Part shown: piece after piece, positions 1 to 7,681 of the stretch
Position numbering within the stretch: position 1 is the stretch's first letter
Layout of the letters: every line of letters starts with the position of its first letter
Virus record (IMG/VR): IMGVR_UViG_3300033552_000014
Span: 1-51,142 of that record
Origin: a virus
Length of the DNA stretch: 51,142 nt
Reading direction: 5' to 3' (one strand)
Position numbers and translations under genes: made by a program
Notes under the pieces: generated by a model
Told to the model about the DNA's origin: nothing
The model's database searches: none
The model's input: only the letters and a program-made list of their open reading frames with translations

Positions 1-194
1 CGATCTTTAACCTGAGGTTTTTGATTTACTAGCATTGTTTCAGCTTCTTCTAGTGACGGAACCTTAGCATAGGTATTAATATATTTAGTGCTATTCCACC
101 AGTAACTTTCGGAGCTAACGTCTAGGTACTGATAGTGCCAGAAAAAGCCTTTTCTTACCCCAAAAGTGCCGTCTTTAAATTTAACAATTTTCAT
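1..194 (-). CDS. Hypothetical protein, C-terminal part cut by window edge; paralogue of its neighbour
   Basis: Reading leftward from the ATG at 194 gives an open frame to the window edge beginning MKIVKFKDGTFGVRKGFFWH, so only the N-terminal 64 codons are present. It aligns by eye with the next gene (MKIVKFNDGRFALRQGWFRC), sharing the start, the YLD motif and a late EA.. segment, so the two are a tandem duplication. Its ATG overlaps the stop of that neighbour as ATGA, which implies translational coupling. Function unknown; aromatic-rich small soluble protein. Confidence 0.7.
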   Translation of the reverse strand, partial: MKIVKFKDGTFGVRKGFFWHYQYLDVSSESYWWNSTKYINTYAKVPSLEEAETMLVNQKPQVKD

Positions 195-406
195 ATTAGT
201 GTTCCGTAGTCTCGTTTTTCACGTTTCTGATTATGCTCATCTAGTCTAGCTTTAGCTTCTTGTAGTGTGTTAAAGGTGCAAAAGACGTGTGTACCTGTTT
301 TACCCATCCATAGTCTGTTGGAGCCAGCATCTAAGTACTGAAAAGTGCACCGAAACCACCCCTGTCTAAGCGCAAACCTGCCATCGTTGAATTTAACAAT
401 TTTCAT
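191..406 (-). CDS. Hypothetical 71-aa protein, tandem paralogue
   Basis: 71 residues starting MKIVKFNDGRFALRQGWFRC. It resembles the truncated gene at the window edge in its first 30 residues and in the spacing of W/F/Y residues. It overlaps both neighbours by a few bases, as in a tightly packed minus-strand operon. There is no signal peptide or membrane segment, and no known domain is recognisable. A small beta-rich fold is possible from the alternating hydrophobic pattern. Confidence 0.7.
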   Translation of the reverse strand: MKIVKFNDGRFALRQGWFRCTFQYLDAGSNRLWMGKTGTHVFCTFNTLQEAKARLDEHNQKREKRDYGTLI

Positions 407-701
407 CTTTTAGTCCTGCTGCGTAAATTTCTTTGTACATTGTTTTTGCGTGTTCAGCTACACACATTTCTGGGTTTATTGCGCTTGTTAGTTCTTTTAA
501 GGGTACTAGTTTTTGTACGCGCAAATCGTTGCAGTAGAGTCTAATAGAAAGCATATCTGCAAACAGCTCTCTGTTCCTAGCCGCCTCTGCGTTAGCCATT
601 ACTACTTTACAGTATACACTAAGCTGCTCGATATTAGTAAAAAAGATGTTACCGTCACGGTGTACAATGCCGCCAGCGGCTCGTATTAGTTCTTTAGTCA
701 T
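393..701 (-). CDS. Hypothetical 102-aa protein
   Basis: 102 residues, MTKELIRAAGGIVHRDGNIF onward, ending ..GLKDENC. Composition is that of a soluble alpha/beta protein with a helical C-terminal half. It overlaps the upstream gene by 4 nt and the downstream one by 14 nt, so it sits inside the minus-strand operon. I see no catalytic motif and do not recognise the family. Confidence 0.65.
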   Translation of the reverse strand: MTKELIRAAGGIVHRDGNIFFTNIEQLSVYCKVVMANAEAARNRELFADMLSIRLYCNDLRVQKLVPLKELTSAINPEMCVAEHAKTMYKEIYAAGLKDENC

Positions 702-1381
702 TTCTGCTTTCCAAACGCTGTAGGTGCTTGTGGTGTGGCATAAAGGGGTTCAAGGTCACCCCACACCTTGGTGCTGTAGTAAACCCAATCGCCAGACTCT
801 TTCCGACGCCACGCTACTGGCACCGCTTGTTTAGCGGGTACTTTTTCCCAAAACTGAAATTCGCCAGAGCCGACAAGTTTAAAACTTTGATTGACGGTAA
901 CGTATTCAAGAAAGCGGTCCTTGGGCACGGCTTGCACCGCCTGTTTGGCTGGTGGCTGCGGTGCGGCGTAAGCGACAAGCTCCAGGGCTTGTCTGTCTGT
1001 TATTTGGTAGATTGCTGTATCAATGTTCCAGCCGACTGGCTTGCAGTTGGCAGCAAGCCATCTGAGGATGCTTTCAGACTGTACTTTAGGCACGGTTTGC
1101 ACCGCTGGGGCAGCATAGGCCTCTAAAATAAGTTCCAGTTCTTGAATTTCTGGAAAGTTGTTTAAGGGCCTCTCCCACCCTAGCACCCGGCGCAGGTCTA
1201 AAACAAAGTTTAGGTGCTCGATCTGCGCTTTCTTTAGCGCTGCCACCTGAGTAGCTTTTATGGCTTGGGTGTAGGCGTCAAGCTGCTCGTGCGTAAGGTG
1301 AATACCTGTTGGTTTGCCGGTTTTCCATTCGTCACGGTCTAAGGCACCATGCAGTTTTGCTAGTTTAGTGTTTGTGGTCAT
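698..1381 (-). CDS. Hypothetical phage protein, PVAWR/EPLYA type
   Basis: Start taken at the ATG at 1381 (MTTNTKLAKLHGALDRDEWK) because it overlaps the stop of the 43-aa gene upstream as ATGA; the frame runs open 12 codons further with no better start. About 227 aa. The C-terminal part has the arrangement PVAWRRKESGDW..EPLYA seen in many accessory proteins of enterobacterial and lambdoid phages. The middle is proline/alanine-rich with repeated PAKQAV segments, which suggests a linker. GC content is higher than in the rest of the window. Function unknown. Confidence 0.7.
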   Translation of the reverse strand: MTTNTKLAKLHGALDRDEWKTGKPTGIHLTHEQLDAYTQAIKATQVAALKKAQIEHLNFVLDLRRVLGWERPLNNFPEIQELELILEAYAAPAVQTVPKVQSESILRWLAANCKPVGWNIDTAIYQITDRQALELVAYAAPQPPAKQAVQAVPKDRFLEYVTVNQSFKLVGSGEFQFWEKVPAKQAVPVAWRRKESGDWVYYSTKVWGDLEPLYATPQAPTAFGKQK

Positions 1382-1509
1382 GGCTGTTGGCTTTCTTCTG
1401 ATGCTTCCTGTTCGCACCGCCGTTCTTCTTCTTCGCGGGCCTCTTGCTGTCTTAGCTCATATTCTTCCTGCTGGCGCAGGTCTTCTGCTTCGCGTTCACT
1501 TGGGCTCAT
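1378..1509 (-). CDS. Small Glu/Gln/Arg-rich coiled-coil peptide (43 aa)
   Basis: An ATG at 1509 opens a 43-codon frame, MSPSEREAEDLRQQEEYELR to ..ESQQP. It is almost entirely charged and helical, probably a single amphipathic coiled coil. ATGA overlaps on both sides (with the 256-aa gene upstream and the 227-aa gene downstream) support it as a real coupled gene. Function unknown. Confidence 0.6.
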   Translation of the reverse strand: MSPSEREAEDLRQQEEYELRQQEAREEEERRCEQEASEESQQP

Positions 1510-2276
1510 GTCTCAGCCCCTCCCGGCTTGGCGAGAATTGCGGCGTCGATGAGATCGGAAGTTGGTGTTTGTCCTTTTAAGACGCGCAGGGCTTTCGCAT
1601 ACTCCCTAGGGATGGTGTGGTAAGTAGTAGCAGGGAGGCGAATGTCGCTCATGACATACTTTTCCCATAGGGCTTCTTGACGGTCGGCATCGCGGTCCAG
1701 CATCAACGCACACTGTTCGACTGCCGCGTCCCACCATGCTTGCAACTCTCTTTCCGGGCTCGCATCCTTGGCGTCCCCTTGCTCGGCTGCGGTGGCGCAA
1801 GACCTTGCAACACAGTCTGCACGTCCACATTGAGGGCACCCGCCAAAAGCTTGGTTACCTAGACGGGTATAAGGCAAGGGTATCGCAGGACATTTACTAG
1901 CATAGCCATTAAGTTTAGCTTTGCACTCCTCGATGCACCCAAGCGAACAGAAGGTGCTGCGGGATTGCGCAATGGCTTGTAACGCCACTTTAAGAGATTG
2001 GTGCGTCAGGTGTATTGTTCCGTCGGCGCGGGCGGCCTTAATTGCTAGATCAATTTCTGCGGCTGTCGCTACTTGGCTGGTTGTCAGCGATTCAATAGTT
2101 TTTGCTGCGTCAATCAACAGCTCCCGCAATAGTCCAGAGCCTGCGTCTACAACAATGGTTTCCGCTAGAGCGCTTGAAGCCGTGGCCCGACACTGACTAG
2201 CGACATTGAGGGCAATGTCTTGCACACCTTGTGCCCCAGTAAGCTCTGCGGTATTTGTTACTTGGTGTGCTGTCAT
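1506..2276 (-). CDS. Hypothetical 256-aa protein with Cys cluster
   Basis: 256 residues. The first half is alanine-rich and helical. Around residues 145-160 lies a cysteine cluster (GGCPQCGRADCVARSC) that could hold zinc, followed by a Trp-containing helical C-terminus. GC-rich codons contrast with the AT-rich neighbours, which suggests the 0.7-2.5 kb block arrived from another phage lineage. ATGA overlap with the downstream 43-aa gene. Family not recognised. Confidence 0.7.
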   Translation of the reverse strand: MTAHQVTNTAELTGAQGVQDIALNVASQCRATASSALAETIVVDAGSGLLRELLIDAAKTIESLTTSQVATAAEIDLAIKAARADGTIHLTHQSLKVALQAIAQSRSTFCSLGCIEECKAKLNGYASKCPAIPLPYTRLGNQAFGGCPQCGRADCVARSCATAAEQGDAKDASPERELQAWWDAAVEQCALMLDRDADRQEALWEKYVMSDIRLPATTYHTIPREYAKALRVLKGQTPTSDLIDAAILAKPGGAET

Positions 2277-2560
2277 GAGTTTGCTACTTGTGTGAGTGCG
2301 GCTGTGGCATAACTGCCAGCTTTATAAATTACGGTGTCGATACCTTTGCGTGAGTCAAGGTTTAGCGACTCGCTTCGCCCAGAGCACTCGCCACCTTCAA
2401 TAAATCCGGCGCTGACGATTTCACCTTGTCGGCGGTGCCAGTTGTGGTCTTCACCAAAGCGTAAAGATTCCACTGCTTGAGCCATGTGGTTGTGATTAAT
2501 GCACTTGGGAAAGGTAATTAGGTGGTCTCGACCACCATCTCGATAAACAATATATTTCAC
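2273..2560 (-). CDS. Hypothetical 95-aa protein
   Basis: 95 residues, MKYIVYRDGGRDHLITFPKC onward, with several His/Cys residues early and an Ala-rich C-terminus. It overlaps the downstream gene by 4 nt. The N-terminal YIVYRDGG..ITFP pattern is typical of small phage proteins of unknown role. No catalytic motif seen. Confidence 0.65.
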   Translation of the reverse strand: MKYIVYRDGGRDHLITFPKCINHNHMAQAVESLRFGEDHNWHRRQGEIVSAGFIEGGECSGRSESLNLDSRKGIDTVIYKAGSYATAALTQVANS

Positions 2561-2579
2561 GATTAAGCTTTAGTTTAGT

Positions 2580-3179
2580 TTAGAATAGAACAAGCGCTAG
2601 TTGATCTAGGGTAGTTGCACTCTCAATTGCAGCTCTGGCTACCCGACTTCTTGCATGTGCTACTTGAACTTTTTGACCTAGTAACAAACCCACTTCAATC
2701 ATTTGAGAAGTATTTAAAATTACAGAGGTATTGTCGGCTAATGTAAACTCAATATTTTGAGGAGAGCCCATAGACGCTAAAGTCTGTAGCATTAGCACAG
2801 CGTCTGTAATAGAGGTGCGGGCTTCTGACTTAGAATCAAATATTCCATGCGGAGTAATTAGATTAGCGTTGATAGCCCCAACCCTGTCTTTTTTTATTTG
2901 CTCCCATTTAGCATACTTATGGTCTGTGAGTGTTCGTGGGTCTACCCACTGATAAGTAAGTAAATCAAGCTTATGAAATTCAGAAGGCCGAGGCGGGCTC
3001 TTAACCCACGCAGTTCGGTAAAACCATTGAGTAACAAGCTCAGCAGGGTCAACATTTGCAGGTGCTACTACGCAAATCATAGTACTATTACCTGCTTGCA
3101 AAAAGTAACTTTCATCAACTGTTTGAGAAGAAATAAATGCCACTGAGCTATCAGGGCGGATCATTGCATATTGTATCAT
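2580..3179 (-). CDS. DUF4376-like tail-fibre-associated protein
   Basis: 199 residues. The central and C-terminal parts show the pattern of DUF4376 proteins, which accompany phage tail fibres: W..IK.DR..A....L...G..FD...EA...I.DAV. It overlaps the upstream 401-aa tail-type protein by 4 nt, so the pair is co-translated. Family members are thought to be assembly or decoration proteins for tail fibres; that role here is inferred from similarity and neighbour. A late-type structural gene in an early region is unexpected. Confidence 0.6.
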   Translation of the reverse strand: MIQYAMIRPDSSVAFISSQTVDESYFLQAGNSTMICVVAPANVDPAELVTQWFYRTAWVKSPPRPSEFHKLDLLTYQWVDPRTLTDHKYAKWEQIKKDRVGAINANLITPHGIFDSKSEARTSITDAVLMLQTLASMGSPQNIEFTLADNTSVILNTSQMIEVGLLLGQKVQVAHARSRVARAAIESATTLDQLALVLF

Positions 3180-4381
3180 AATTGGTAACTCGCGAAAAAG
3201 ACATCCATCATTGTATTAGAATTAGTGTGAAAGTCATAAGAACCCACTTCTTCAGGGTATTGTACCATAATGCTGCCAGCAGCGTAACCATAAAATGCGC
3301 TGTAAGTGCTACTGCTGACATTCATAAATCGACCCATAAAGGTTAAAGGTCCTCCTTTTCCTCCAGGTACACTGTAAGAAGTATAAGTGGCAACCCCACT
3401 AATAGAATGTATATTGTTGATGCATACACCCTGATTAGCGCTCCGGCTAAATGCAACGCTATGATAATTGGCAAAAGTTCTATTTGCTTCTATTGTTAAA
3501 TAAGGGCTTACTACAGAAACTGCATAAAAATTTGGAACAAAAGACCCAGAGTCAAAAACTTTACCCCCACTAGCATTAAACACTCTCATACCGTAGTTTT
3601 CAGTAGGTACGTAAACTGGTACCTCATCAGATACAATAAAATAAGAAAAAGAATAAGTGTTACTTTGATAAGCCCCTACGCCTTTTACACCTTCATCTAC
3701 AAACGTAGCAGCCGCTACTATTGATGCTCCAATAAATAAACCGTTTGCGTCGCGTAGCATGTAGTTCATTGCTATCATGCCAGACGAAGCGGTAATAAAA
3801 ATTAACGGCGGCTGATTATACGGCTTGTCAAAAATAATATTAGCATCTATGTTTTGGGTGTAAGTAGAAAATGTAGCTTCTCCAAATGAAGACGGAACAA
3901 CTAAAGATGATGCCGTTCCTGTTCGAATTTTAGATCCGGCAGAATTTGGGTGTACTGTGTAAACTCTGTAAGCATCAGATATAGCAAGTTGACCGGCGTT
4001 AGCTCCTCTAGCCATAAATCCGTAATTGCCAAAAGTAGGGGGTACTCCAAAAGTATGTACAAAAGTTGCGTTTGCAGTAATTACAGGATAAGGCCACTCT
4101 AGATTGGTTTTAGTTAAAACTCTTGCGCTGGGAGGGTAATAATTCAAACCTCCACTTGCAACAGATCCGCCTAAACTAAAATGATCTGTAATTAAATTTT
4201 TATGAAAAGTAACGGGCGCTAAAGGAGTTGATATTCCAAAGCTTGTGGGGAAACCGTCAACAGGAATATTGACAACAGAAGAAGAATATATACCTGTATT
4301 TTTATGGAATACACCGTTTATTGACGGCGAATGCAGTAAAAAAGCTCCTGCGGCATCTTTGGTAAGTATACCGTAACTCAT
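3176..4381 (-). CDS. DUF6453-like tail-associated protein
   Basis: 401 residues, beginning MSYGILTKDAAGAFLLHSPS, rich in Ser, Asn, Tyr and Gly with alternating hydrophobics typical of beta-rich tail or adhesin proteins. The MSYG start and repeated beta pattern recall DUF6453, found near host-specificity proteins of siphophages. It is coupled to the DUF4376-like gene. It may contribute to receptor binding or tail-tip decoration; I see no enzymatic motif. Confidence 0.55.
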   Translation of the reverse strand: MSYGILTKDAAGAFLLHSPSINGVFHKNTGIYSSSVVNIPVDGFPTSFGISTPLAPVTFHKNLITDHFSLGGSVASGGLNYYPPSARVLTKTNLEWPYPVITANATFVHTFGVPPTFGNYGFMARGANAGQLAISDAYRVYTVHPNSAGSKIRTGTASSLVVPSSFGEATFSTYTQNIDANIIFDKPYNQPPLIFITASSGMIAMNYMLRDANGLFIGASIVAAATFVDEGVKGVGAYQSNTYSFSYFIVSDEVPVYVPTENYGMRVFNASGGKVFDSGSFVPNFYAVSVVSPYLTIEANRTFANYHSVAFSRSANQGVCINNIHSISGVATYTSYSVPGGKGGPLTFMGRFMNVSSSTYSAFYGYAAGSIMVQYPEEVGSYDFHTNSNTMMDVFFASYQL

Positions 4382-4408
4382 AGGTCGTATACTACTAAAT
4401 AATGTAAG

Positions 4409-4489
4409 TTACTGGCAAGGTTTATTTTGTTGTTGGTTTTCAAGTATTGCTTTCTGGTGTTTGTCACAAATAAATTGGATATTAGACAC
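4409..4489 (-). CDS. Possible 26-aa small protein (GTG start)
   Basis: A GTG at 4489 overlaps the end of the 68-aa gene upstream and opens a frame reading MSNIQFICDKHQKAILENQQ and six more residues. The ICDKHQ..ILENQ pattern resembles small phage proteins, and the coupling fits. It fills most of the gap before the tail-type gene. No Shine-Dalgarno is obvious, so it is tentative. Confidence 0.4.
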   Translation of the reverse strand: MSNIQFICDKHQKAILENQQQNKPCQ

Positions 4490-4688
4490 ACACTACTTCT
4501 AGCTCTAAGGCCTCAGCTATTTTAGTAGCGTGTTTAAATGCTGACGTCAAAGAGCCGTGTGTAGGGTCATTAGGCTCAAATGTGTAGTCTTGGGATACAA
4601 TTTCAACCTTAAAGTAGTCTTGCGGACCCATATGGCCGAGCTTAGTACCCTTACGAACTCGAACAAAAGACGCTAGTTTGATTGCCAT
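4482..4688 (-). CDS. Hypothetical 68-aa protein
   Basis: Start chosen at the ATG at 4688 (MAIKLASFVRVRKGTKLGHM). It is preceded by AAGGAAA at a good distance and lies downstream of the -10 box at 4711-4716, whereas the longer open frame would begin inside the promoter. 68 residues of mixed alpha/beta character, unknown function. It is the first gene of a short transcription unit that runs into the tail-type genes. Confidence 0.7.
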   Translation of the reverse strand: MAIKLASFVRVRKGTKLGHMGPQDYFKVEIVSQDYTFEPNDPTHGSLTSAFKHATKIAEALELEVVCV

Positions 4689-4710
4689 AATTATTTCCTT
4701 TAATACAACT

Positions 4711-4739
4711 ATTATACCACGAAAATAGGGGCAAGACAA
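4711..4739 (-). promoter_or_regulatory. Sigma70-type promoter (minus)
   Basis: TTGTCT at 4734-4739 and TATAAT at 4711-4716 with a 17-bp spacer, read on the minus strand. The -35 box and spacer lie in the descending arm of the hairpin at 4727-4768, so terminator and promoter are fused. Confidence 0.75.
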
Positions 4740-4768
4740 GTCAATAATTATTGACCCATCTTGCCCCT
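4727..4768 (-). terminator. Terminator-like hairpin fused to promoter
   Basis: AGGGGCAAGA pairs with TCTTGCCCCT (10 bp) around an inner palindrome GTCAATAATTATTGAC. On the minus strand the stem is followed by ATTTTCG, a weak U tract. It would separate the 75-aa gene upstream from the 68-aa gene downstream. The same design recurs at 7668 and 9344. Confidence 0.6.
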
Positions 4769-4783
4769 AAGCTGTAGAGACCG

Positions 4784-5011
4784 TTAAAGTACTACAGGCG
4801 TATGCATTACCTTACTAAGTTTTCTGTATTCGTATCTTGTTAGTGCAACTCCAGAAACCTTAGAAGCTTCATGCAGTTTAAGGTACTCTTTATAGGAGAA
4901 GTTTCTACTAATTGCCCGCATTTCAACAGTATGCCAAACACTAAAATGCTCAGGAGACATTTTTTCTCGGTAGCCGGGCTCTTGGTACCATTTTTTTACT
5001 CGGTTCGGCAT
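4784..5011 (-). CDS. Hypothetical 75-aa basic protein
   Basis: 75 residues, MPNRVKKWYQEPGYREKMSP onward, basic and helical. It overlaps the end of the 56-aa gene upstream by 16 nt. The operon ends just downstream at the hairpin at 4727-4768. Family not recognised. Confidence 0.65.
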   Translation of the reverse strand: MPNRVKKWYQEPGYREKMSPEHFSVWHTVEMRAISRNFSYKEYLKLHEASKVSGVALTRYEYRKLSKVMHTPVVL

Positions 5012-5166
5012 TTAGTTTCCTCAGGTTTAATACGATATTCTAAAGTTGTACACCAAGTAGGCTCTAGTGCTTCATAACAAGACTCCCAGCCAATAATGTC
5101 TGTTACGTCGTTATATTGCCACTGTTGTCCTGGCACGTAGGTTTTTTTAAGCGCACTATGCTTCAC
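4996..5166 (-). CDS. Hypothetical 56-aa protein (GTG start)
   Basis: The GTG at 5166 overlaps the TGA of the phosphatase gene (GTGA). The 56-codon frame reads MKHSALKKTYVPGQQWQYND and continues to a TAA at 4996. The Trp/Tyr-rich sequence and tight packing between two genes argue that it is real. Unknown function. Confidence 0.6.
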   Translation of the reverse strand: MKHSALKKTYVPGQQWQYNDVTDIIGWESCYEALEPTWCTTLEYRIKPEETKCRTE

Positions 5167-6023
5167 AATACAAATACCTCTGTTTCTTTAACTTCATAGT
5201 AGTTGGCCAGCCAGAATCTGTCTGTTAGTGGCTCAGTAACTGTCAGACCCATCCAGTCTGAGGGGGTGGCTATACCATAAGGGTTGTTGGATATGTACGA
5301 CCCAAAAGCTTTTGTGTCCAGGTTTGTTTGGCCCCTAAACCGCGTAGGCTGGCGCATAATGGTATGACCGCTGTAGATGTGTGACAGCCGACTATTAAAC
5401 ATGCTATCAGCTTTTTGCAGGTTCACTGACTCATTAAATTTAGCAACAAACTCAGGCGTAAGCTCTTTAGCGTAAAGACTACCAAACAGCCAGCGGCCCC
5501 AAAGAATAAAATCACCGTCTTGGGACTGTTGAAAAGCTACTTCACCAAAAAGATCGGGATTTTCCAGTTCAGCGTCGGTTATTGGGCCCGCCGACCCTAG
5601 CTCTGCGTGGATAACGTGAAAAAACTTGTTGTCTTGACGCTCAACCGTTATCATAAGTGGCAGTTCTGCGGCTTTAGCGGATAGCTGCTGAATTTCGTTA
5701 GTTTCTATTCCGCCATAGATTCTGCCCCAGTCTCCACCATTTCGAGCCCAGTAGGATCCGTAAGGGCCATCAGTATAGAAATGGTCCATAAGCTGTTCAT
5801 GATTGCCACGTACAGCATGGAACCAAGGCTCGTTGAGCAAACGCAAGCATTCTTCGTTTTGGGGGCCGCGATCAACAAGATCACCAACGGAGAACATACG
5901 GTCAACATTTTTATCGAACTTAATAAACTCCAAGGCATCTTGGAGTCGCACATAAGCCCCGTGCAAGTCGCCACATACAAAATCGCGGCCTTGGGTGTTT
6001 TTTGGGTAATTTACTTTGTTCAT
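5163..6023 (-). CDS. Serine/threonine-type metallophosphatase (lambda PPase-like)
   Basis: 286 residues with the PPP-family signature: GDLHG (18-22), GDLVDRG (47-53) and GNHE (73-76), then a downstream ..SGHTIM.. histidine. Proteins of this size and order include the lambda-type protein phosphatase and bacterial PrpA/PrpB; they bind two metal ions and remove phosphate from proteins or dinucleotides. The substrate here is unknown. Transcribed from its own promoter (6029-6057) whose -10 box ends 5 nt before the ATG, so the mRNA is probably leaderless. Followed by coupled small genes. Confidence 0.88.
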   Translation of the reverse strand: MNKVNYPKNTQGRDFVCGDLHGAYVRLQDALEFIKFDKNVDRMFSVGDLVDRGPQNEECLRLLNEPWFHAVRGNHEQLMDHFYTDGPYGSYWARNGGDWGRIYGGIETNEIQQLSAKAAELPLMITVERQDNKFFHVIHAELGSAGPITDAELENPDLFGEVAFQQSQDGDFILWGRWLFGSLYAKELTPEFVAKFNESVNLQKADSMFNSRLSHIYSGHTIMRQPTRFRGQTNLDTKAFGSYISNNPYGIATPSDWMGLTVTEPLTDRFWLANYYEVKETEVFVL

Positions 6024-6028
6024 AAGTT

Positions 6029-6057
6029 ATTATATCAAATTATTGATACGCATTCAA
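6029..6057 (-). promoter_or_regulatory. Sigma70-type promoter for phosphatase (minus)
   Basis: TTGAAT (6052-6057), 17-bp spacer, TATAAT (6029-6034) on the minus strand. The ATG follows 5 nt after the -10 box, close to or upstream of the expected start point, which implies a leaderless transcript. Confidence 0.75.
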
Positions 6058-6090
6058 GTCATTAAAAATTGCCAATAGTTATGGGCAGCA

Positions 6091-6270
6091 TTATGCAGCC
6101 TTACGAAATACGGCTGCACGAAACTGACTGCATAAATCCTCTAAGGTTTTAGAGTCAAGAGACTTAAGTGATAAGGTCATACTTTCCATACCGGAAATAG
6201 GACTACGTTTAGTGGTAACAAAGTCTGGTACTAGAAAAGCCTCTAGTTCGAATTCAATTAATGTTTTCAT
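6091..6270 (-). CDS. Hypothetical 59-aa protein
   Basis: Start set at the ATG at 6270 (MKTLIEFELEAFLVPDFVTT), 4 nt after the stop of the 28-aa frame upstream. An extended version from a TTG at 6342 is possible but has no ribosome site and overlaps that frame. Mixed hydrophobic and charged; no motif recognised. Confidence 0.55.
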   Translation of the reverse strand: MKTLIEFELEAFLVPDFVTTKRSPISGMESMTLSLKSLDSKTLEDLCSQFRAAVFRKAA

Positions 6271-6274
6271 ATTT

Positions 6275-6361
6275 CTATTGTTTTTTATACGTTGTTTTAA
6301 CACAGCAACCTGCTGAGGATTTATATAGTCTGCCCAAGCCAATAGCAGTAATAGCTTTCAT
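6275..6361 (-). CDS. Possible 28-aa peptide
   Basis: The ATG at 6361 overlaps the stop of the 54-aa gene upstream (TAAATG) and opens 28 codons, MKAITAIGLGRLYKSSAGCC and eight more. Position and coupling are the only support. It competes with a TTG-initiated extension of the next gene in another frame. Confidence 0.35.
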   Translation of the reverse strand: MKAITAIGLGRLYKSSAGCCVKTTYKKQ

Positions 6362-6522
6362 TTATGTTCCAGTAAAGATTGAGCAAAACGCTCGTAGCCA
6401 AAAGTTTTAATTGCTTCTATTACAGAAGCTTCCAGAAGAATTTCTTCTAGCTGTGTGTTTATTGTTTTAAGTAGAAAATTAGCTAGCTGTAAATCAGTTA
6501 GTATCTGTTCGTATGTTTTCAT
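6358..6522 (-). CDS. Hypothetical 54-aa protein
   Basis: Start at the ATG at 6522 (MKTYEQILTDLQLANFLLKT); a TTG upstream would add eight residues. Mostly helical with leucine heptads, possibly a small coiled-coil protein. It overlaps the upstream 63-aa gene by 29 nt. Confidence 0.55.
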   Translation of the reverse strand: MKTYEQILTDLQLANFLLKTINTQLEEILLEASVIEAIKTFGYERFAQSLLEHK

Positions 6523-6685
6523 TTTTAATAGCCAAGTCAACGGCATTATCTAATGCTTTAGGATATTGATTGATGTAATCAGGGTTTGCACCTGTGTGAA
6601 TAGTAATATTGCCACATTTAATTACTAGCGGCTTGCCTTGTCGTAAGTACTCGTAGCGAGTAGCATTTATTTCAGTATTAGTCAT
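6494..6685 (-). CDS. Hypothetical 63-aa protein
   Basis: 63 residues, MTNTEINATRYEYLRQGKPL onward. The start overlaps the end of the 73-aa gene by 8 nt. The short N-terminal helix followed by a beta pattern (PLVIKCGNITIHTG) is common among small phage proteins. Unknown function. Confidence 0.6.
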   Translation of the reverse strand: MTNTEINATRYEYLRQGKPLVIKCGNITIHTGANPDYINQYPKALDNAVDLAIKNENIRTDTN

Positions 6686-6899
6686 GTTTTAGAGAATTAA
6701 GGTACTTAGCTCTAGCTTCTTTAATTTTTCTAAAGCAGTCATTATTATCTGGCCCTGACTGGCAAAAGCTAGATATATTAAGTCTAACTGTGTCCATAGG
6801 CATACCCAAAAAGCCATCGTACTCCGGCACTCTAACGCTGGCTCCGATTTTATAAGGTTTGGGGTACGGTTTTTGTTTACGTAGGTGTCTAAGTTTCAT
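6678..6899 (-). CDS. Hypothetical 73-aa basic protein
   Basis: 73 residues, MKLRHLRKQKPYPKPYKIGA onward, strongly basic N-terminus. ATGA overlap with the upstream metallophosphoesterase indicates coupling. It could bind nucleic acid from its charge, but there is no recognised fold. Confidence 0.6.
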   Translation of the reverse strand: MKLRHLRKQKPYPKPYKIGASVRVPEYDGFLGMPMDTVRLNISSFCQSGPDNNDCFRKIKEARAKYLNSLKHD

Positions 6900-7630
6900 A
6901 CTTCCACTATTTTTTCTTTGTAATTACGATTAAGGTTATACCCGTAAGGGTTCGCAACTACCTGCGTGGTTCCAAGGGTTATATTAACACAGTCATGAGT
7001 ATGCCCAAACAACCAGTAGGGCACATCTATCAAATCGCTAACCCAATCGCCTTGGTTATTAGCAAAATACTTATTAAGCGTAGTATTTCCAGCAGTAAGA
7101 TATTGTGCTGAAATGCACTCAGTAGCTGGTAAGAAGTGGGTAACAATTACTTTTTTACCCTCAACTGCTAAATATGCTTCACGAATAAACTTTATATGTT
7201 TATCGTGCAAATCAGAAGCACTAGCCGTACTAAATTTTCTAATTAGTCTAAAATCAGATATACCTCTTGCAGCAGTTTGCTGTGCCCACACGTCGTTTTG
7301 AAAGTTAGTCCAAAGATTAGCTCCAATAAAGGTAACGTTTCCTATCTTCTTTATACCCGGATTTAGGAAGTGGATGTTAGTGTTCGCTGAAAAGCGCTTA
7401 ATGTAGTCGTCAAATTGGGCAATTTCACCGTGGTAATACTCGTGGTTGCCTGTGGTGTATACAACATGCTCGTGAGTATCTGCAAACTGCTTTAAGGCCG
7501 ACCAACAGGTTTGATAGCCTACAGCCAGATCGCCTGCTATAACCAAAACGTCTGCTTTGTCAGGGTTTTGGTACAGGTTTTTATCTTCGTAAAATTCGTG
7601 ATGTAGATCACTTAGTAGTCTAATTTTCAT
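6896..7630 (-). CDS. Calcineurin-like metallophosphoesterase
   Basis: 244 residues with the calcineurin-like metal-binding motifs: SDLH at 7-10, AGDL near 32-35, GNHEYY near 61-66, a later THFLP, and GHTHD near the C-terminus. Such enzymes hydrolyse phosphomono- or diesters with two metal ions; members in phages are often of unknown substrate. It is the first gene of the operon driven by the promoter at 7653-7681. This is one of four calcineurin/PPP-type enzymes in the window. Confidence 0.88.
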   Translation of the reverse strand: MKIRLLSDLHHEFYEDKNLYQNPDKADVLVIAGDLAVGYQTCWSALKQFADTHEHVVYTTGNHEYYHGEIAQFDDYIKRFSANTNIHFLNPGIKKIGNVTFIGANLWTNFQNDVWAQQTAARGISDFRLIRKFSTASASDLHDKHIKFIREAYLAVEGKKVIVTHFLPATECISAQYLTAGNTTLNKYFANNQGDWVSDLIDVPYWLFGHTHDCVNITLGTTQVVANPYGYNLNRNYKEKIVEV

Positions 7631-7652
7631 TGGTTTTCTCGCTTTATATTAT

Positions 7653-7681
7653 ATTATAAACGAAAATAGGGGCACAGGCAA
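7653..7681 (-). promoter_or_regulatory. Sigma70-type promoter (minus)
   Basis: TTGCCT (7676-7681), 17-bp spacer, TATAAT (7653-7658) on the minus strand. The spacer and -35 box are formed by the descending arm of the hairpin at 7668-7709. A second TTGACT lies 5 bp upstream. Confidence 0.75.

Noticed and set aside
728-1126. Plus-strand frame of 132 codons opposite the 227-aa gene
   Set aside because: Shadow of the GC-rich minus-strand gene; no ribosome site or promoter and unnatural composition.
5705-6065. Frames opposite or beside the phosphatase gene
   Set aside because: They lie inside the coding region with the PPP motifs and have no signals of their own.
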